This document shows, piece by piece, positions 7,940 through 16,257 of a stretch of 64,000 nt of DNA. The first letter of the stretch is position 1; each line of letters opens with the position of its first letter. Both the position numbers and the translations under genes were made by a program. Under the pieces are notes generated by a model, which saw nothing but the letters and a program-made list of their open reading frames with translations, was not told the DNA's origin and did not search any database. The stretch comes from Microbacterium testaceum (GTDB lineage: Bacteria > Actinomycetota > Actinomycetes > Actinomycetales > Microbacteriaceae), in NCBI RefSeq assembly GCF_029761935.1, contig NZ_CP121699.1, positions 682,001 through 746,000 on the forward strand, read 5' to 3'.

Positions 7940-9588
7940 GGACGCGGGAGGGGACGACGCCCTGGCCCGTCGAGTTCGCCGAACGGTACCGCACCGCGGG
8001 GCTGTGGCAGGGCCGCACGCTGGGCGACGCGTTCGCCGAGGCCGCGCACGTGCACGCCGATCGCATCGCGCTGGTCGACGACGAGGTGTCGCTCACGTAC
8101 GCCGAGGTGCACGACCGGGTCGAGGCGTGCGCGGCGCGCCTGATCGATCGGGGGCTCGCCCCCGACGACCGGGTCGTGGTGCAGCTGCCCAATCACTGGA
8201 CGTTCGTGGTCCTGACGCTGGCGTGCCTGCGGGTGGGCATCGTGCCGGTGATGGCGCTGCCCGCCCACCGCGAGCACGAGCTGCGGCACCTGATCTCGGC
8301 ATCCGAAGCGGTCGCTCTGGTCACCCCCGACTCGCTCCGCGACTTCGACCACCTCGCGCTTGCCCGCACTCTCCGCGCGTCGAGCCCGACGGTGCGGGAT
8401 CTCATCGTCCTCGGCGACACGACCCCCCAGCCCGACACCGTCAGCCTCACCGCGTTGTGCGCGCCCTCCGACGAGGCCACCCGCACCCGCCGGCTACCGA
8501 CTCCGGATGCCGCGGACGTCGCGCTGTTCCTTCTGTCGGGCGGGACGACGGGCCTGCCCAAGCTCATCGCCCGCACGCACGACGACTACCTGTGCAACAT
8601 CGTCCTCACGTCGCCTCCCTCGGCGGTCGACCGCGACACCGTGTACCTCGTGACACTGCCGATGGGCCACAACTTCCCGCTCGCGTGCCCCGGCATTCTC
8701 GGCACCCTGCTGGCCGGCGGCACCGTCGTCCCTCTCGGTTCCCCCCGGCCCGAACGTGCCTTCGCGGCGATCGAACGACACGGGGTCACTCACACCGCCG
8801 CGGTGCCCGCGGTCGTCGCCGCGTGGCTGGATCACGCCGGCGTCGTGGGAATCGACGCACTGCGGAGCCTGCGCGTGCTCCAGGTGGGCGGCGCCCGCCT
8901 GGCCGACGAGCTCGCGGAGCGTGTCGTGCGCGGGTTTCCCGGAACGCTGCAGCAGGTCTTCGGCATGGCCGAGGGGCTCATCAACGTCACGCGCCTCGAC
9001 GATCCGATCGAGGTCGTCGTCGGCACACAGGGGCGGCCCGTGTCGTCCTTCGACGAGTTGCGCGTGGTCGATGAGACGACCGGTCTCGAGGTCGCCGCGG
9101 GCGAACCCGGCGTGCTGCTCACCCGCGGGCCGTACACGCCGCGCGGCTACTACGACGCCCCCGAGGCCAACGCCCGGTCCTTCACCCCCGACGGCTTCTA
9201 CATCACCGGCGACATCGTGCGACAGCGCCCCGACGGCAACCTCGTCGTGGAGGGGCGCAGCAAGGACATGATCAACCGCGGGGGCGAGAACATCTCGGCC
9301 GAAGAGGTCGAGAACCTCGTGTACAGACTCGCCGCGGTGCGGCTCGCAGCCGCCGTGGCGATGCCGCACGGCACCCTCGGTGAGACGGTGTGCCTGTTCG
9401 CGGTGCTCCACGACGGTTGCGAGCTCGATCTCGCCGCGGTACGCGCGCACTTCGACACCTCGGGCGTCGCCGCCTTCAAACGCCCCGACCACCTCGTCAC
9501 CGTCGAGGAACTGCCCCTGACGAAGGTCGGCAAGATCGACAAGAAAGCCTTGCGCGAGATGCTCGCCGCCGAACTCACGGCATCGTGA
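7936..9588 (+). CDS. aryl-AMP ligase (salicylate or dihydroxybenzoate adenylating)
   Basis: 550 residues from the ATG overlapping the preceding stop (ATGA). Adenylation-domain signatures are complete: the P-loop LLSGGTTGLPKLIARTH, FGMAEGL, YITGDIVRQRPDG, EGRSKDMINRGGENISAEEVE, and the C-terminal catalytic lysine in KVGKIDKKAL. It is most like EntE/DhbE-type 2,3-dihydroxybenzoate and salicylate AMP ligases, as is SdgA of the Streptomyces salicylyl-CoA pathway. There is no siderophore synthetase nearby, so a catabolic role feeding the monooxygenase is favoured. Whether it also loads CoA, or needs a partner, is open: no separate SdgB-like gene is seen here. Confidence 0.85.
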   Translation: MRTREGTTPWPVEFAERYRTAGLWQGRTLGDAFAEAAHVHADRIALVDDEVSLTYAEVHDRVEACAARLIDRGLAPDDRVVVQLPNHWTFVVLTLACLRVGIVPVMALPAHREHELRHLISASEAVALVTPDSLRDFDHLALARTLRASSPTVRDLIVLGDTTPQPDTVSLTALCAPSDEATRTRRLPTPDAADVALFLLSGGTTGLPKLIARTHDDYLCNIVLTSPPSAVDRDTVYLVTLPMGHNFPLACPGILGTLLAGGTVVPLGSPRPERAFAAIERHGVTHTAAVPAVVAAWLDHAGVVGIDALRSLRVLQVGGARLADELAERVVRGFPGTLQQVFGMAEGLINVTRLDDPIEVVVGTQGRPVSSFDELRVVDETTGLEVAAGEPGVLLTRGPYTPRGYYDAPEANARSFTPDGFYITGDIVRQRPDGNLVVEGRSKDMINRGGENISAEEVENLVYRLAAVRLAAAVAMPHGTLGETVCLFAVLHDGCELDLAAVRAHFDTSGVAAFKRPDHLVTVEELPLTKVGKIDKKALREMLAAELTAS

Positions 9589-9605
9589 TCCGAAAGGAGC
9601 GTTCG

Positions 9606-10217
9606 ATGTTCATCGACGCCGCCGATCTCTCCCCCGCCGACACCTACCGTCTGCTCGTCGGCTCCGTCGTTCCGCGCCCCATCGCGTGGGTGACGAGCGG
9701 GCACGACCCGGTGAACCTGGCGCCCTTCAGCTCGTTCACCTGGGTGAGCCAGCACCCGGCCATGCTCGGCTTCACCGTCAACCGACGCGCGAACGGACGC
9801 AAGGACACGGTGCGCAACATCGAGGAGTTCGGTGAGTTCGTGGTGAACATCGCCGACGAGACGATGCTGCCCGCGCTGCACGCGAGCAGCGAATGGATGC
9901 CGCCCGAGGTCGGCGAGGCCGATCATCTGGGCCTGGCTCTCGAGGAGTCGCGGGTGATCGGCGTCCCGGGCCTCGCCGACGCGCCCGTGCGGATGGAGTG
10001 CCGGTACCACTCGACCACAGCCTTCAGCCCCACCGGCGGCGAGTTCGTCGTGGGCACGGTGGTCGCCTGGACCGTGCGCGACGACATCGTGCGCCTCGGC
10101 TCGACGGGCGCGGCCAGCATCGACACCGAGCTGCTCCGCCCGATCGGCCGCCTGGCCGGCCCGCGTTACACCCCGCTCGGCGAGGTGGTGGAGCTGCCGC
10201 CCGTGCCGGGCGGGTGA
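9606..10217 (+). CDS. flavin reductase-like domain protein
   Basis: 203 residues. AAAGGAGC lies before the ATG at 9606, 17 bp after the ligase stop, as third gene of the operon. The FMN-binding split barrel of the flavin reductase (DIM6/NTAB) family is evident from VGSVVPRPIAWVTS at 18-31, LAPFSSFTWVSQHP, GRKDTVRNIEEFGEFVVNIA and a late GEFVVGTVV. It could supply reduced flavin to an oxygenase or reduce a pathway intermediate. The SdgC-like enzyme lacks a full reductase domain, which makes a helper role attractive but unproven. Confidence 0.82.
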   Translation: MFIDAADLSPADTYRLLVGSVVPRPIAWVTSGHDPVNLAPFSSFTWVSQHPAMLGFTVNRRANGRKDTVRNIEEFGEFVVNIADETMLPALHASSEWMPPEVGEADHLGLALEESRVIGVPGLADAPVRMECRYHSTTAFSPTGGEFVVGTVVAWTVRDDIVRLGSTGAASIDTELLRPIGRLAGPRYTPLGEVVELPPVPGG

Positions 10218-10256
10218 CCCCACCCGCGGGTGCCCACGGGACCACCCCCGCACGCC

Positions 10257-10332
10257 GAGACCGCACGTGGTCGCCGAGAACGCATCCGTCCGGCAACGAA
10301 CAGAGGCGTTTTCGGCAACCACGTGCGGTCTC
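10257..10332. terminator. long bidirectional hairpin between convergent operons
   Basis: Arms 10257-10283 and 10306-10332 pair over 27 positions with two mismatches, around a 22-base loop. They begin GAGACCGCACGTGG and end CCACGTGCGGTCTC. The hairpin lies between the convergent flavin reductase and maleylpyruvate isomerase genes, so termination in both directions is the simplest role. It has no U-tract. Confidence 0.7.
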
Positions 10333-10372
10333 GATGCGCGCTACCGGGCGCGCGTCGCCACGGGTCGAGCCC

Positions 10373-11158
10373 TCAGAACCAGCGTGCGATACGGGGCAGC
10401 TCACCGCCGCCGACGACCCGCAGCCGACGGGCACCCCGACCGGCGAGCCAGCGCGCGAGATCGGCGGCGGCGCCCTCGACGATCGGGCCACCCTCGCCGT
10501 ACTCCCCCGGCGCGGCATCGCGGTCGGTGGCCCGCAGCACGACGGCGCCGGGCTCGCTCCGGCGCGTCCAGGCACGCAGGACGTCCGCGATGATCCCATC
10601 GATCATCTCGGGAGGGAAGTCGAGGAACGAGCCGCCGTCGGCGAGGTCGACCGCGTGCACCCACACTTCTTTCGCGCGCATCCACGCCGTCTCGCGCGCG
10701 GGCACCGTTCGCCCCTGTGCGGTGACGACCTCGGCATCCCACTGCGCGTTCGACAGATCGCGCCACTCGACGTCCAGGTGCACGGCGGCGTGGTCGACGA
10801 GGTGGCGCAGAGCGCGCGTGGGGAGCGTCGCGCCGAGGGCGATCTCGTCGGCCCGTTGCGTATCGGAGGCGTACATGGGTGTCTCGACGCCCGTGCGCGC
10901 CCATTCGACCAGCCGCGCGACGGCGCGGGCGTTGTACCCGACGTGCGCGACGAGGTGCCGACGCGTCCAGCCGGGCAACAGGCTCGGGGCGTCGAGCTCT
11001 TCGTCGTCGAGCTTCATGAGGCGTCGCGCGAAGTACGCCGTGCCGCGACGGGCGAGCTCGAGGTGCGCGTGCGGGGCGGAGTCGGCGTCGTAGCGCGCTC
11101 CGGCGCCCTGCCGTTCCCGCAGCGCGAGCTGCTCGGGTGTCAGCTCCCTCGCGCTCAC
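10373..11158 (-). CDS. mycothiol-dependent maleylpyruvate isomerase
   Basis: 261 residues from a GTG overlapping the previous stop (GTGA), with GGAGGAG before it. A DinB-like four-helix bundle carries the metal ligands expected from the Corynebacterium enzyme: H72 in HLVAHVGYN, and E164 and H168 in RAKEVWVHAVDL. The C-terminal domain is SCP2-like. It isomerises maleylpyruvate to fumarylpyruvate in gentisate degradation using mycothiol. Third and last gene of the gentisate operon. Confidence 0.9.
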   Translation of the reverse strand: MSARELTPEQLALRERQGAGARYDADSAPHAHLELARRGTAYFARRLMKLDDEELDAPSLLPGWTRRHLVAHVGYNARAVARLVEWARTGVETPMYASDTQRADEIALGATLPTRALRHLVDHAAVHLDVEWRDLSNAQWDAEVVTAQGRTVPARETAWMRAKEVWVHAVDLADGGSFLDFPPEMIDGIIADVLRAWTRRSEPGAVVLRATDRDAAPGEYGEGGPIVEGAAADLARWLAGRGARRLRVVGGGELPRIARWF

Positions 11159-11979
11159 GGCTCCTCCGCCGCGAAGCGGTTGCGGAGCGTCCCGATCCCG
11201 TCGATCGTGACCTCGACGACGCTTCCGGATGCCAGATACTCCCGGGGTTCGCGCGCGTGCCCGACGCCGCCGGGGGTTCCGGTGAGGATCACGTCTCCCG
11301 GGCGCAGCGTGGTGATGGTCGAGACGTACCGCACGAGGTCGACCGGGCCGTGGACGAGGTCGTGGATGTCGCCGACCTGCTTCTGCACGCCGTCGACGGT
11401 GGTGGTCATGCGCGCGTCGGAGGGAATCTCGTCGGGGGTGGCGAGCACAGGCCCGAGCGGCGTCGAGCGCTCCCACATCTTGCCCTGCAGCCATTCGCGT
11501 GTGCGGAACTGCCAGTCGCGCATCGAGACGTCGTTCGCGATCGTGTATCCGGCGATGGCGTCCGCGGCCTGCTCGTCCGACGCGCGGCGCACGGTGGAGC
11601 CGATGACGACGACGAGCTCCCCCTCCCAGTCGATCTCGGGGCTCTCCCTCGGCAGGGCGATCTCCTCGCCGGCCGCGGCGAGGGTGTCGGCGAACTTGGC
11701 GAAGAGCACCGGGTACTCGGGCAGGTCGCGCTTCATCTCGAGGATGTGCGCGCGGTAGTTCAGGCCCACGCACACGATCTTGCTCGGAGCCAGGATCACA
11801 GGCGCGAAGTCCACTGCGTCGAGATCGACCACCGGGCCTTCGAGAGCCCTCACCGCCGACGGAGCCCCGGCGCGCAGCACCTCGCCGACGTCGGCGAAGC
11901 GTTCCAGCACGACGGCCCGACCCCCCTCCACGCGGGCCGCGGCGGTGGCCCCCTGCCAGTGCAGGGTCAACAGCTTCAT
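11155..11979 (-). CDS. fumarylpyruvate hydrolase (FAH family)
   Basis: 274 residues starting at the ATG at 11979 that overlaps the dioxygenase stop (ATGA). FAH-family motifs are present: VGLNYRAHILEM near residue 75, FAKFADTL, the metal-binding EIDWEGELVVVIG, YTIANDVSMRDWQ, and the C-terminal LRPGDVILTGTPGGVG. It cleaves fumarylpyruvate to fumarate and pyruvate, the last gentisate step. Coupled at both ends to the dioxygenase and isomerase. Confidence 0.9.
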   Translation of the reverse strand: MKLLTLHWQGATAAARVEGGRAVVLERFADVGEVLRAGAPSAVRALEGPVVDLDAVDFAPVILAPSKIVCVGLNYRAHILEMKRDLPEYPVLFAKFADTLAAAGEEIALPRESPEIDWEGELVVVIGSTVRRASDEQAADAIAGYTIANDVSMRDWQFRTREWLQGKMWERSTPLGPVLATPDEIPSDARMTTTVDGVQKQVGDIHDLVHGPVDLVRYVSTITTLRPGDVILTGTPGGVGHAREPREYLASGSVVEVTIDGIGTLRNRFAAEEP

Positions 11980-13076
11980 CGATCGGTCTCCTCTTCGAAC
12001 TCGCGGTACAGCCCCAGGCCCTCGAAGATGGGCGTGTCGCTGAAGTGGAACAGGTCCAGGCGCGTCTCGGCCTGCACGCGGAAGCGACACCAGCTCGGTA
12101 CGACGAAGATGTCACCGTGTTCGACGGCGTGCTCGGTGTCGCCCAGCAGCACGCGTCCGGTGCCCTCGAACACCTGGTAGACGTTGGACCCCACCTCTTG
12201 GCGCACCGGGGTGGACGCGCCCTCGCGCAGGCGATGGAACTGCGCGCGGATGGTGGGCATGACATCTCCCCCGGTCGTGGGGTTCGAGAACCGCACGGCC
12301 GCGTGTCCGGGGCCGACGGTGGCCGGCATCCCCTCGCTCTCCAACAGCAGCTGGTCGGTGAGGGCGGCGTCGGTGTGCTCCCACCGGTAGGCGCCGATCG
12401 GGCTCGATACGGTACGGCGCAGTCCCGCGAGCGGCAGCAGTCCCGGGTGGGCCCACAGGCGTTCGGAGCGCGAGAAGTTGGGGGTCGCCTCGTCGGTCAC
12501 CCGCTCGGAGCCGAACTCGAAGAAGCCCGAGTCCATCTGGTAGGCGAAGGGGATGTCGAGGCCGTCGATCCAGGTCATCGACTCATCGGTCTCGTTGTGG
12601 TGGCCGTGGAAGTGCCAGCCGGGAGTGAGCAGGAAGTCGCCGCGGCTCATGCGCACCGGATCGCCGTTCACGACGGTCCACACCCCCTCGCCCGAGGTGA
12701 CGAAGCGGAAGGCGTTCTGCGAGTGCCGGTGCTCGGGTGCCGTCTCGCGCGGCCCGAGCTGCTGGATGGCCGCCCACAGCGTCGGTGAGATGTACGCGCG
12801 TCCGTTCATCCCCGGGTTGGCGAGCCCGATGGCCCGCCGCTCTCCCCCGCGCCCCACGGGCACGAGGTCCCCCGCGCGCTCGGCGAGGGGTCGCAGGGCA
12901 CTCCACCGCCACACCCACGGCACCGCCTTGGGTTGGGGGGTCTGCGGCATGAGGTCGTCGAGCTGCGTCCACAGCGGAATGAGGTGATTCTCGTCGAATC
13001 CGCGGTACAGGGCGCGCAGCTCGGGGGTGTCCTCGGGCTGCATCGCATTCTCGACCGGGGTCACGGTCTCGCTCAT
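11976..13076 (-). CDS. gentisate 1,2-dioxygenase
   Basis: 366 residues from the ATG at 13076 with GAGGA before it; an in-frame upstream extension runs through the operator region and is rejected. It is a bicupin. The first cupin carries the iron ligands H116-R-H118 and H157 region in EHRHSQNAFRF and TPGWHFHGHH. The N-terminal signature GFDENHLIPLW and ALRPLAERAG are typical of gentisate dioxygenases. It opens the ring of gentisate to maleylpyruvate with Fe(II) and O2. First gene of the operon with the hydrolase and isomerase; divergent from an alpha/beta hydrolase gene. Confidence 0.93.
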   Translation of the reverse strand: MSETVTPVENAMQPEDTPELRALYRGFDENHLIPLWTQLDDLMPQTPQPKAVPWVWRWSALRPLAERAGDLVPVGRGGERRAIGLANPGMNGRAYISPTLWAAIQQLGPRETAPEHRHSQNAFRFVTSGEGVWTVVNGDPVRMSRGDFLLTPGWHFHGHHNETDESMTWIDGLDIPFAYQMDSGFFEFGSERVTDEATPNFSRSERLWAHPGLLPLAGLRRTVSSPIGAYRWEHTDAALTDQLLLESEGMPATVGPGHAAVRFSNPTTGGDVMPTIRAQFHRLREGASTPVRQEVGSNVYQVFEGTGRVLLGDTEHAVEHGDIFVVPSWCRFRVQAETRLDLFHFSDTPIFEGLGLYREFEEETDR

Positions 13077-13125
13077 CGGTCCTCCTCGACGTCGGCGTGA
13101 GTCCAGGTTGCATGACTTGTCGTCG

Positions 13126-13198
13126 TTGCGCAACGCAAATATGTCACACATCGGGAAAAGCGGGACATTTCTGTTGCGCGAGACGCGAATCTGTTACA
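13126..13198. promoter_or_regulatory. candidate PaaX operator region O3-O4
   Basis: O3 at 13132-13148 reads AACGCAAATATGTCACA and O4 at 13182-13198 reads GACGCGAATCTGTTACA. Each is preceded by GTTGCGC. They agree at most positions with O1-O2 next to the PaaX gene 7 kb away. They lie 50 bp apart between the divergent gentisate dioxygenase and alpha/beta hydrolase genes. Confidence 0.5.
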
Positions 13199-13271
13199 CC
13201 ATGTCGCCAGTGGATGCCGCGGCACGGCGCCGCGATCCCCGCGTGAGCATCGATCTGCAAGGAGGCAGAGC

Positions 13272-14084
13272 ATGTCCGAAATCGAGTACGACGAGACGAC
13301 TTCGTCCGACGGAACACCCATCGCGTACTTCCGCCGTGGCAGCGGGCCGGCCCTGGTCGTGACGCACGGCAGCATCGCGACGAAGGAACAGTGGATCCCC
13401 GCGAGCGAGCATCTCGCGGAACACGTCACGCTGTACGTCTACGACCGTCGTGGACGCGGCGGAACGGGCGACGCCGCGGAGTACTCCCTGGCCCACGAGG
13501 TCGCCGACATCGCCGCGATGAGGGAGGTCGCCGGCCCCGGCGCGCACCTTCTGGGCCATTCGTTCGGGGCGCTGGCCACCCTCGCCTACGCCCGGGAGCA
13601 CGGCCTGGGCGGCGGAACCCTTCTCGCCTACGAACCTCCGCTCGCGGTGCAGGGCCCCGTCGCCGGCGAGCGCCTGCAGGGGTATCGCGACCTGGTGGAT
13701 GCCGGTGACCTCGACGCTGCGCTCGAGTACGCGCTCGTGAACTTCGTACGCGTGCCGGCCGAGGCCATCCCCTTCATCCGCGAGACGCCGCTGTGGGGCG
13801 CGAGCGTCCCGCTCACCCCCACGTGGGTCCGCGAGCTCGCGGAGATCGACGCCCTCGGCAGCGATCTGTCCGGCTATGCCGAGATCGATGCCCCGACCCA
13901 CCTCATCGCGGGAACGGCGACCACGTCGTTCCTGTACCAGTCCGCCCACGACCTGGTGGACGTCATTCCGAACGCCGGGATCACCGACATCGAGGGCGCC
14001 GACCACTTCGCGCACCTCGCCGACCCGGGGGGCTTCACCCGCGTGGTCGTCGGCGCGCTCGACCGCGCATCCGTCGCCCGCTGA
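13272..14084 (+). CDS. alpha/beta hydrolase of the gentisate cluster
   Basis: 270 residues, AAGGAGG before the ATG. The fold shows HG in VVTHGS near residue 34, the nucleophile elbow GHSFGA near residue 97, and the catalytic His in GADHFAHL near residue 253. The substrate is unknown. Its position, divergent from gentisate dioxygenase and sharing the candidate operators, suggests it works in the pathway. Hydrolysis of gentisyl-CoA to gentisate, the step otherwise lacking an enzyme, would fit. Ester hydrolysis of an upstream salicylate ester is the alternative. Confidence 0.8.
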   Translation: MSEIEYDETTSSDGTPIAYFRRGSGPALVVTHGSIATKEQWIPASEHLAEHVTLYVYDRRGRGGTGDAAEYSLAHEVADIAAMREVAGPGAHLLGHSFGALATLAYAREHGLGGGTLLAYEPPLAVQGPVAGERLQGYRDLVDAGDLDAALEYALVNFVRVPAEAIPFIRETPLWGASVPLTPTWVRELAEIDALGSDLSGYAEIDAPTHLIAGTATTSFLYQSAHDLVDVIPNAGITDIEGADHFAHLADPGGFTRVVVGALDRASVAR

Positions 14085-14101
14085 CCGGCGTTCCGCAGAA
14101 C

Positions 14102-14139
14102 CGGCCCCCGGCGTGCGACCCGACCCGCGCCGGGGGCCG
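14102..14139. terminator. hairpin after the alpha/beta hydrolase gene
   Basis: CGGCCCCCGGCG (14102-14113) pairs perfectly with CGCCGGGGGCCG (14128-14139) around a 14-base loop, 17 bases after the hydrolase stop. No U-tract, as is common in high-GC actinobacteria. Confidence 0.7.
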
Positions 14140-14212
14140 ATCCCGCACCCTCGCGCTCGCGAACGCCAGGCGGGTGCGAGCCTCGACCAGGACCGCGAGC
14201 TAGGCTCGAACG

Positions 14213-14800
14213 GTGACGATCCTGACTCTTGTGCGACACGGTGAGACGGCCTGGAACCACGGGGGCCGCATCCAGGGCTCGACCGACATCCCCCTCAACG
14301 ACACGGGCCGCATCCAGGCGCAGGGCATCGCCGAGACACTCGCCGCGGAGTACGCCGGTCGCGAGGTCGTCGTCGTCTCGAGCGACCTGTCGCGCGCGGC
14401 CGAGACGGCCGACGTGATCGCCGCGGCCCTGGGCACCACGGTGAGCCGACGGATGCCGGGGCTGCAGGAGCGCTCCTACGGCGAGGCCGAGGGCATGGAC
14501 GCACCCACCTTCTACGACACGTACGGTCCGTGGCACGCGGCCGACGTCCCGGGCGCGGAGGCGTGGCCGGTCGTGCGCGAGCGCGCGCTGGCCGCGATCG
14601 CCGAGGTCGTCGCCGAGACCCCCGACGGCGTCGACGTGATCGCCGTCGCGCACGGCGCGCTGATCCGCGAGGTCATCATGTTCGCCACCGACGGGGAGTT
14701 CCCCCGCGAGGGCGAGCGTCTGCCGAACTGCTCGGCGACGACGTTCCGCCTCGACGGCGACGCGTGGGAGATGCTCGCCTACGCGGGCGTCGCGAGCTGA
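14213..14800 (+). CDS. histidine phosphatase family protein
   Basis: 195 residues from a GTG. TAGGCT ends six bases upstream, so the transcript is probably leaderless. The phosphoglycerate mutase-like fold shows LVRHGETAWN with the phospho-accepting H9, and a second catalytic His in VAHGALIREV. Phosphoglycolate, cobalamin-pathway or sugar phosphatase activity is possible; no context points to one. Stands alone between a terminator and a convergent operon. Confidence 0.88.
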   Translation: MTILTLVRHGETAWNHGGRIQGSTDIPLNDTGRIQAQGIAETLAAEYAGREVVVVSSDLSRAAETADVIAAALGTTVSRRMPGLQERSYGEAEGMDAPTFYDTYGPWHAADVPGAEAWPVVRERALAAIAEVVAETPDGVDVIAVAHGALIREVIMFATDGEFPREGERLPNCSATTFRLDGDAWEMLAYAGVAS

Positions 14801-14891
14801 CCCGCGGGCTTCACCCGCGCGCGCACGACCCCGCGATCGCGTGCGAGGCACGGAGGTCCCGCGGGGCCCGGGCGCCGCGACCCCCGGGCGC

Positions 14892-15743
14892 TCATCCGCG
14901 CCCCGGCTCCGCCCCGGCCCGCATGACCAGCGCGCGCGCGTGACGCAGGATCGGCTCGTCGATCATGCGCCCCTCGAAGCGGAACGCGCCGCCCTCGGCC
15001 TCGGCGAGCACCCCGTGCGCCCATCGCAGCTGTTCCTCCGTCGGCGCGTAGGCCTCGCGGATCGTCGCGACCTGACCCGGGTGGATGCACGCGGTGGCCG
15101 CGAACCCCGAGGCGGCGGCATCCTGAGCTTCGAGGGAGAGACCCTCGAGATCGCCGATGTCGACGTGCACCGCGTCGATCGCGCGTTTGCCGAAGGCTCC
15201 CGCGGCCAGCAGCACGCGCGCGCGAGCGAGGCGCGCGACATCGCGATAGGTGGCGTCGGCGAATCTGCTGGAGGTGCCGCCGAGACTGGCGACGAGGTCT
15301 TCGGCTCCCCACATGAGCGCGACGACCTGGGGGACGGCGGCGAGCTGCTCCGCGTGCACCACCCCCCGGGCCGTCTCGCAGAGCGCGATGACGTCGTATC
15401 GGGACAGCGGGGCGAGGGATGCCGGGTCCTCGGCCTTGGCGACCATGACCGTGCGGATGCGGGTCTGCGCGAGAGCGGCGAGATCCCGCGAGAACTCCGG
15501 AGTCTCGGGACCGTTGACCCGCACGATGACGCGGTCGGGGTCGGGATCCGCGGCGATCATCGCCTCGCGCGCGACGGACTTGGCGTGTCCGGCGACGGCG
15601 TCCTCGAGGTCGAGGATCGCGGCATCCGCCCGCTCGAGGGCTTTGGGCAGCCGCTCGGGGCGATCGGCGGGGACGAACAGCAGCGCGGGGCCGAGGGCGA
15701 ACGGTCGCGTCCCCTCGCGAGAGTCGGGGTGCGCGCCGCTCAT
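14892..15743 (-). CDS. CitE-like beta-hydroxyacyl-CoA lyase
   Basis: 283 residues of the HpcH/HpaI aldolase TIM-barrel family: LFVPADRPERLPKA, AILDLEDAV (metal Glu/Asp), VRVNGPETPEF, and MWGAEDLVASLGG. The gene order CitE, MaoC, acyl-CoA dehydrogenase, biotin carboxylase, carboxyltransferase is that of Mycobacterium tuberculosis Rv2498c-Rv2502c. In that cluster the CitE protein has been shown to cleave (R)-3-hydroxy-3-methylglutaryl-CoA in leucine breakdown and citramalyl-CoA in itaconate breakdown. The same role is inferred. Last gene of the operon, 46 bp after the MaoC gene. Confidence 0.85.
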   Translation of the reverse strand: MSGAHPDSREGTRPFALGPALLFVPADRPERLPKALERADAAILDLEDAVAGHAKSVAREAMIAADPDPDRVIVRVNGPETPEFSRDLAALAQTRIRTVMVAKAEDPASLAPLSRYDVIALCETARGVVHAEQLAAVPQVVALMWGAEDLVASLGGTSSRFADATYRDVARLARARVLLAAGAFGKRAIDAVHVDIGDLEGLSLEAQDAAASGFAATACIHPGQVATIREAYAPTEEQLRWAHGVLAEAEGGAFRFEGRMIDEPILRHARALVMRAGAEPGRG

Positions 15744-15789
15744 GCCCGCAGCCCCTCGTCGTTCCGGGCGGCGCTCGTGTTGACGACGC

Positions 15790-16257
15790 TCACGCCGCCG
15801 TCTCCTGGGCCCACACGAGCACCGTGCGCGTCGCCGTGGCGACGACCTCGTCGTTCTGCGAGCGACCCGTGTGCGCCATCACGACGACGCCCTGACCGGG
15901 GCGGGACGCCGAGGGGCGCACCGAGACGATCTCGGTCTCGGCGATCAGGGTGTCACCGACGAACAGCGGAGCCGGGAAGCTCACGTCGGTCAGGCCGAGT
16001 TGCGCGACGAGCGTGCCCTGGGTGAGCTGCCCCACCGAAAGCCCCACGAGGGTCGACAGCGTCCACATCGAATTCACCAGCGGACGACCGAACGGCTGGG
16101 TCGCCGCATACGCTGCATCGAGGTGCAGGGCCTGCGGGTTCATCGTCAGGGTCGTGAACATCACGTTGTCGGCATCCGTCACCGTCCGCCCGGGACGGTG
16201 CGCGTACCTCTCACCGACGACGAACTCCTCCAGATACAGGCCGCGCTGCTCGATCAT
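15790..16257 (-). CDS. MaoC-family (R)-specific enoyl-CoA hydratase
   Basis: 155 residues, start overlapping the dehydrogenase stop (ATGA). Hot-dog fold hydratase: LEEFVVGERYAHRPGRTVTDADNVMF, then MNPQALHLDAAYA with the hydratase Asp/His region, and FPAPLFVGDTL. It corresponds in position to Rv2499c. In leucine degradation it would hydrate 3-methylglutaconyl-CoA to the (R)-HMG-CoA cleaved by the CitE-like lyase. Confidence 0.85.
   Translation of the reverse strand: MIEQRGLYLEEFVVGERYAHRPGRTVTDADNVMFTTLTMNPQALHLDAAYAATQPFGRPLVNSMWTLSTLVGLSVGQLTQGTLVAQLGLTDVSFPAPLFVGDTLIAETEIVSVRPSASRPGQGVVVMAHTGRSQNDEVVATATRTVLVWAQETAA

Noticed and set aside
7936..9588. Aryl-AMP ligase as part of a siderophore synthesis cluster
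   Set aside because: No isochorismatase, NRPS or carrier protein is present nearby, and the iron uptake genes are 38 kb away. Neighbours are catabolic.
9198..10322. 374-codon minus-strand frame across the ligase and flavin reductase
   Set aside because: It is low complexity and antisense to two well-supported genes. Its first codons read through the 10257-10332 palindrome, which gives similar peptides on both strands.
10373..12265. 630-codon minus-strand open frame
   Set aside because: The maleylpyruvate isomerase occupies only its end. The rest is a shadow of fumarylpyruvate hydrolase and dioxygenase, which have motifs in their own frames.
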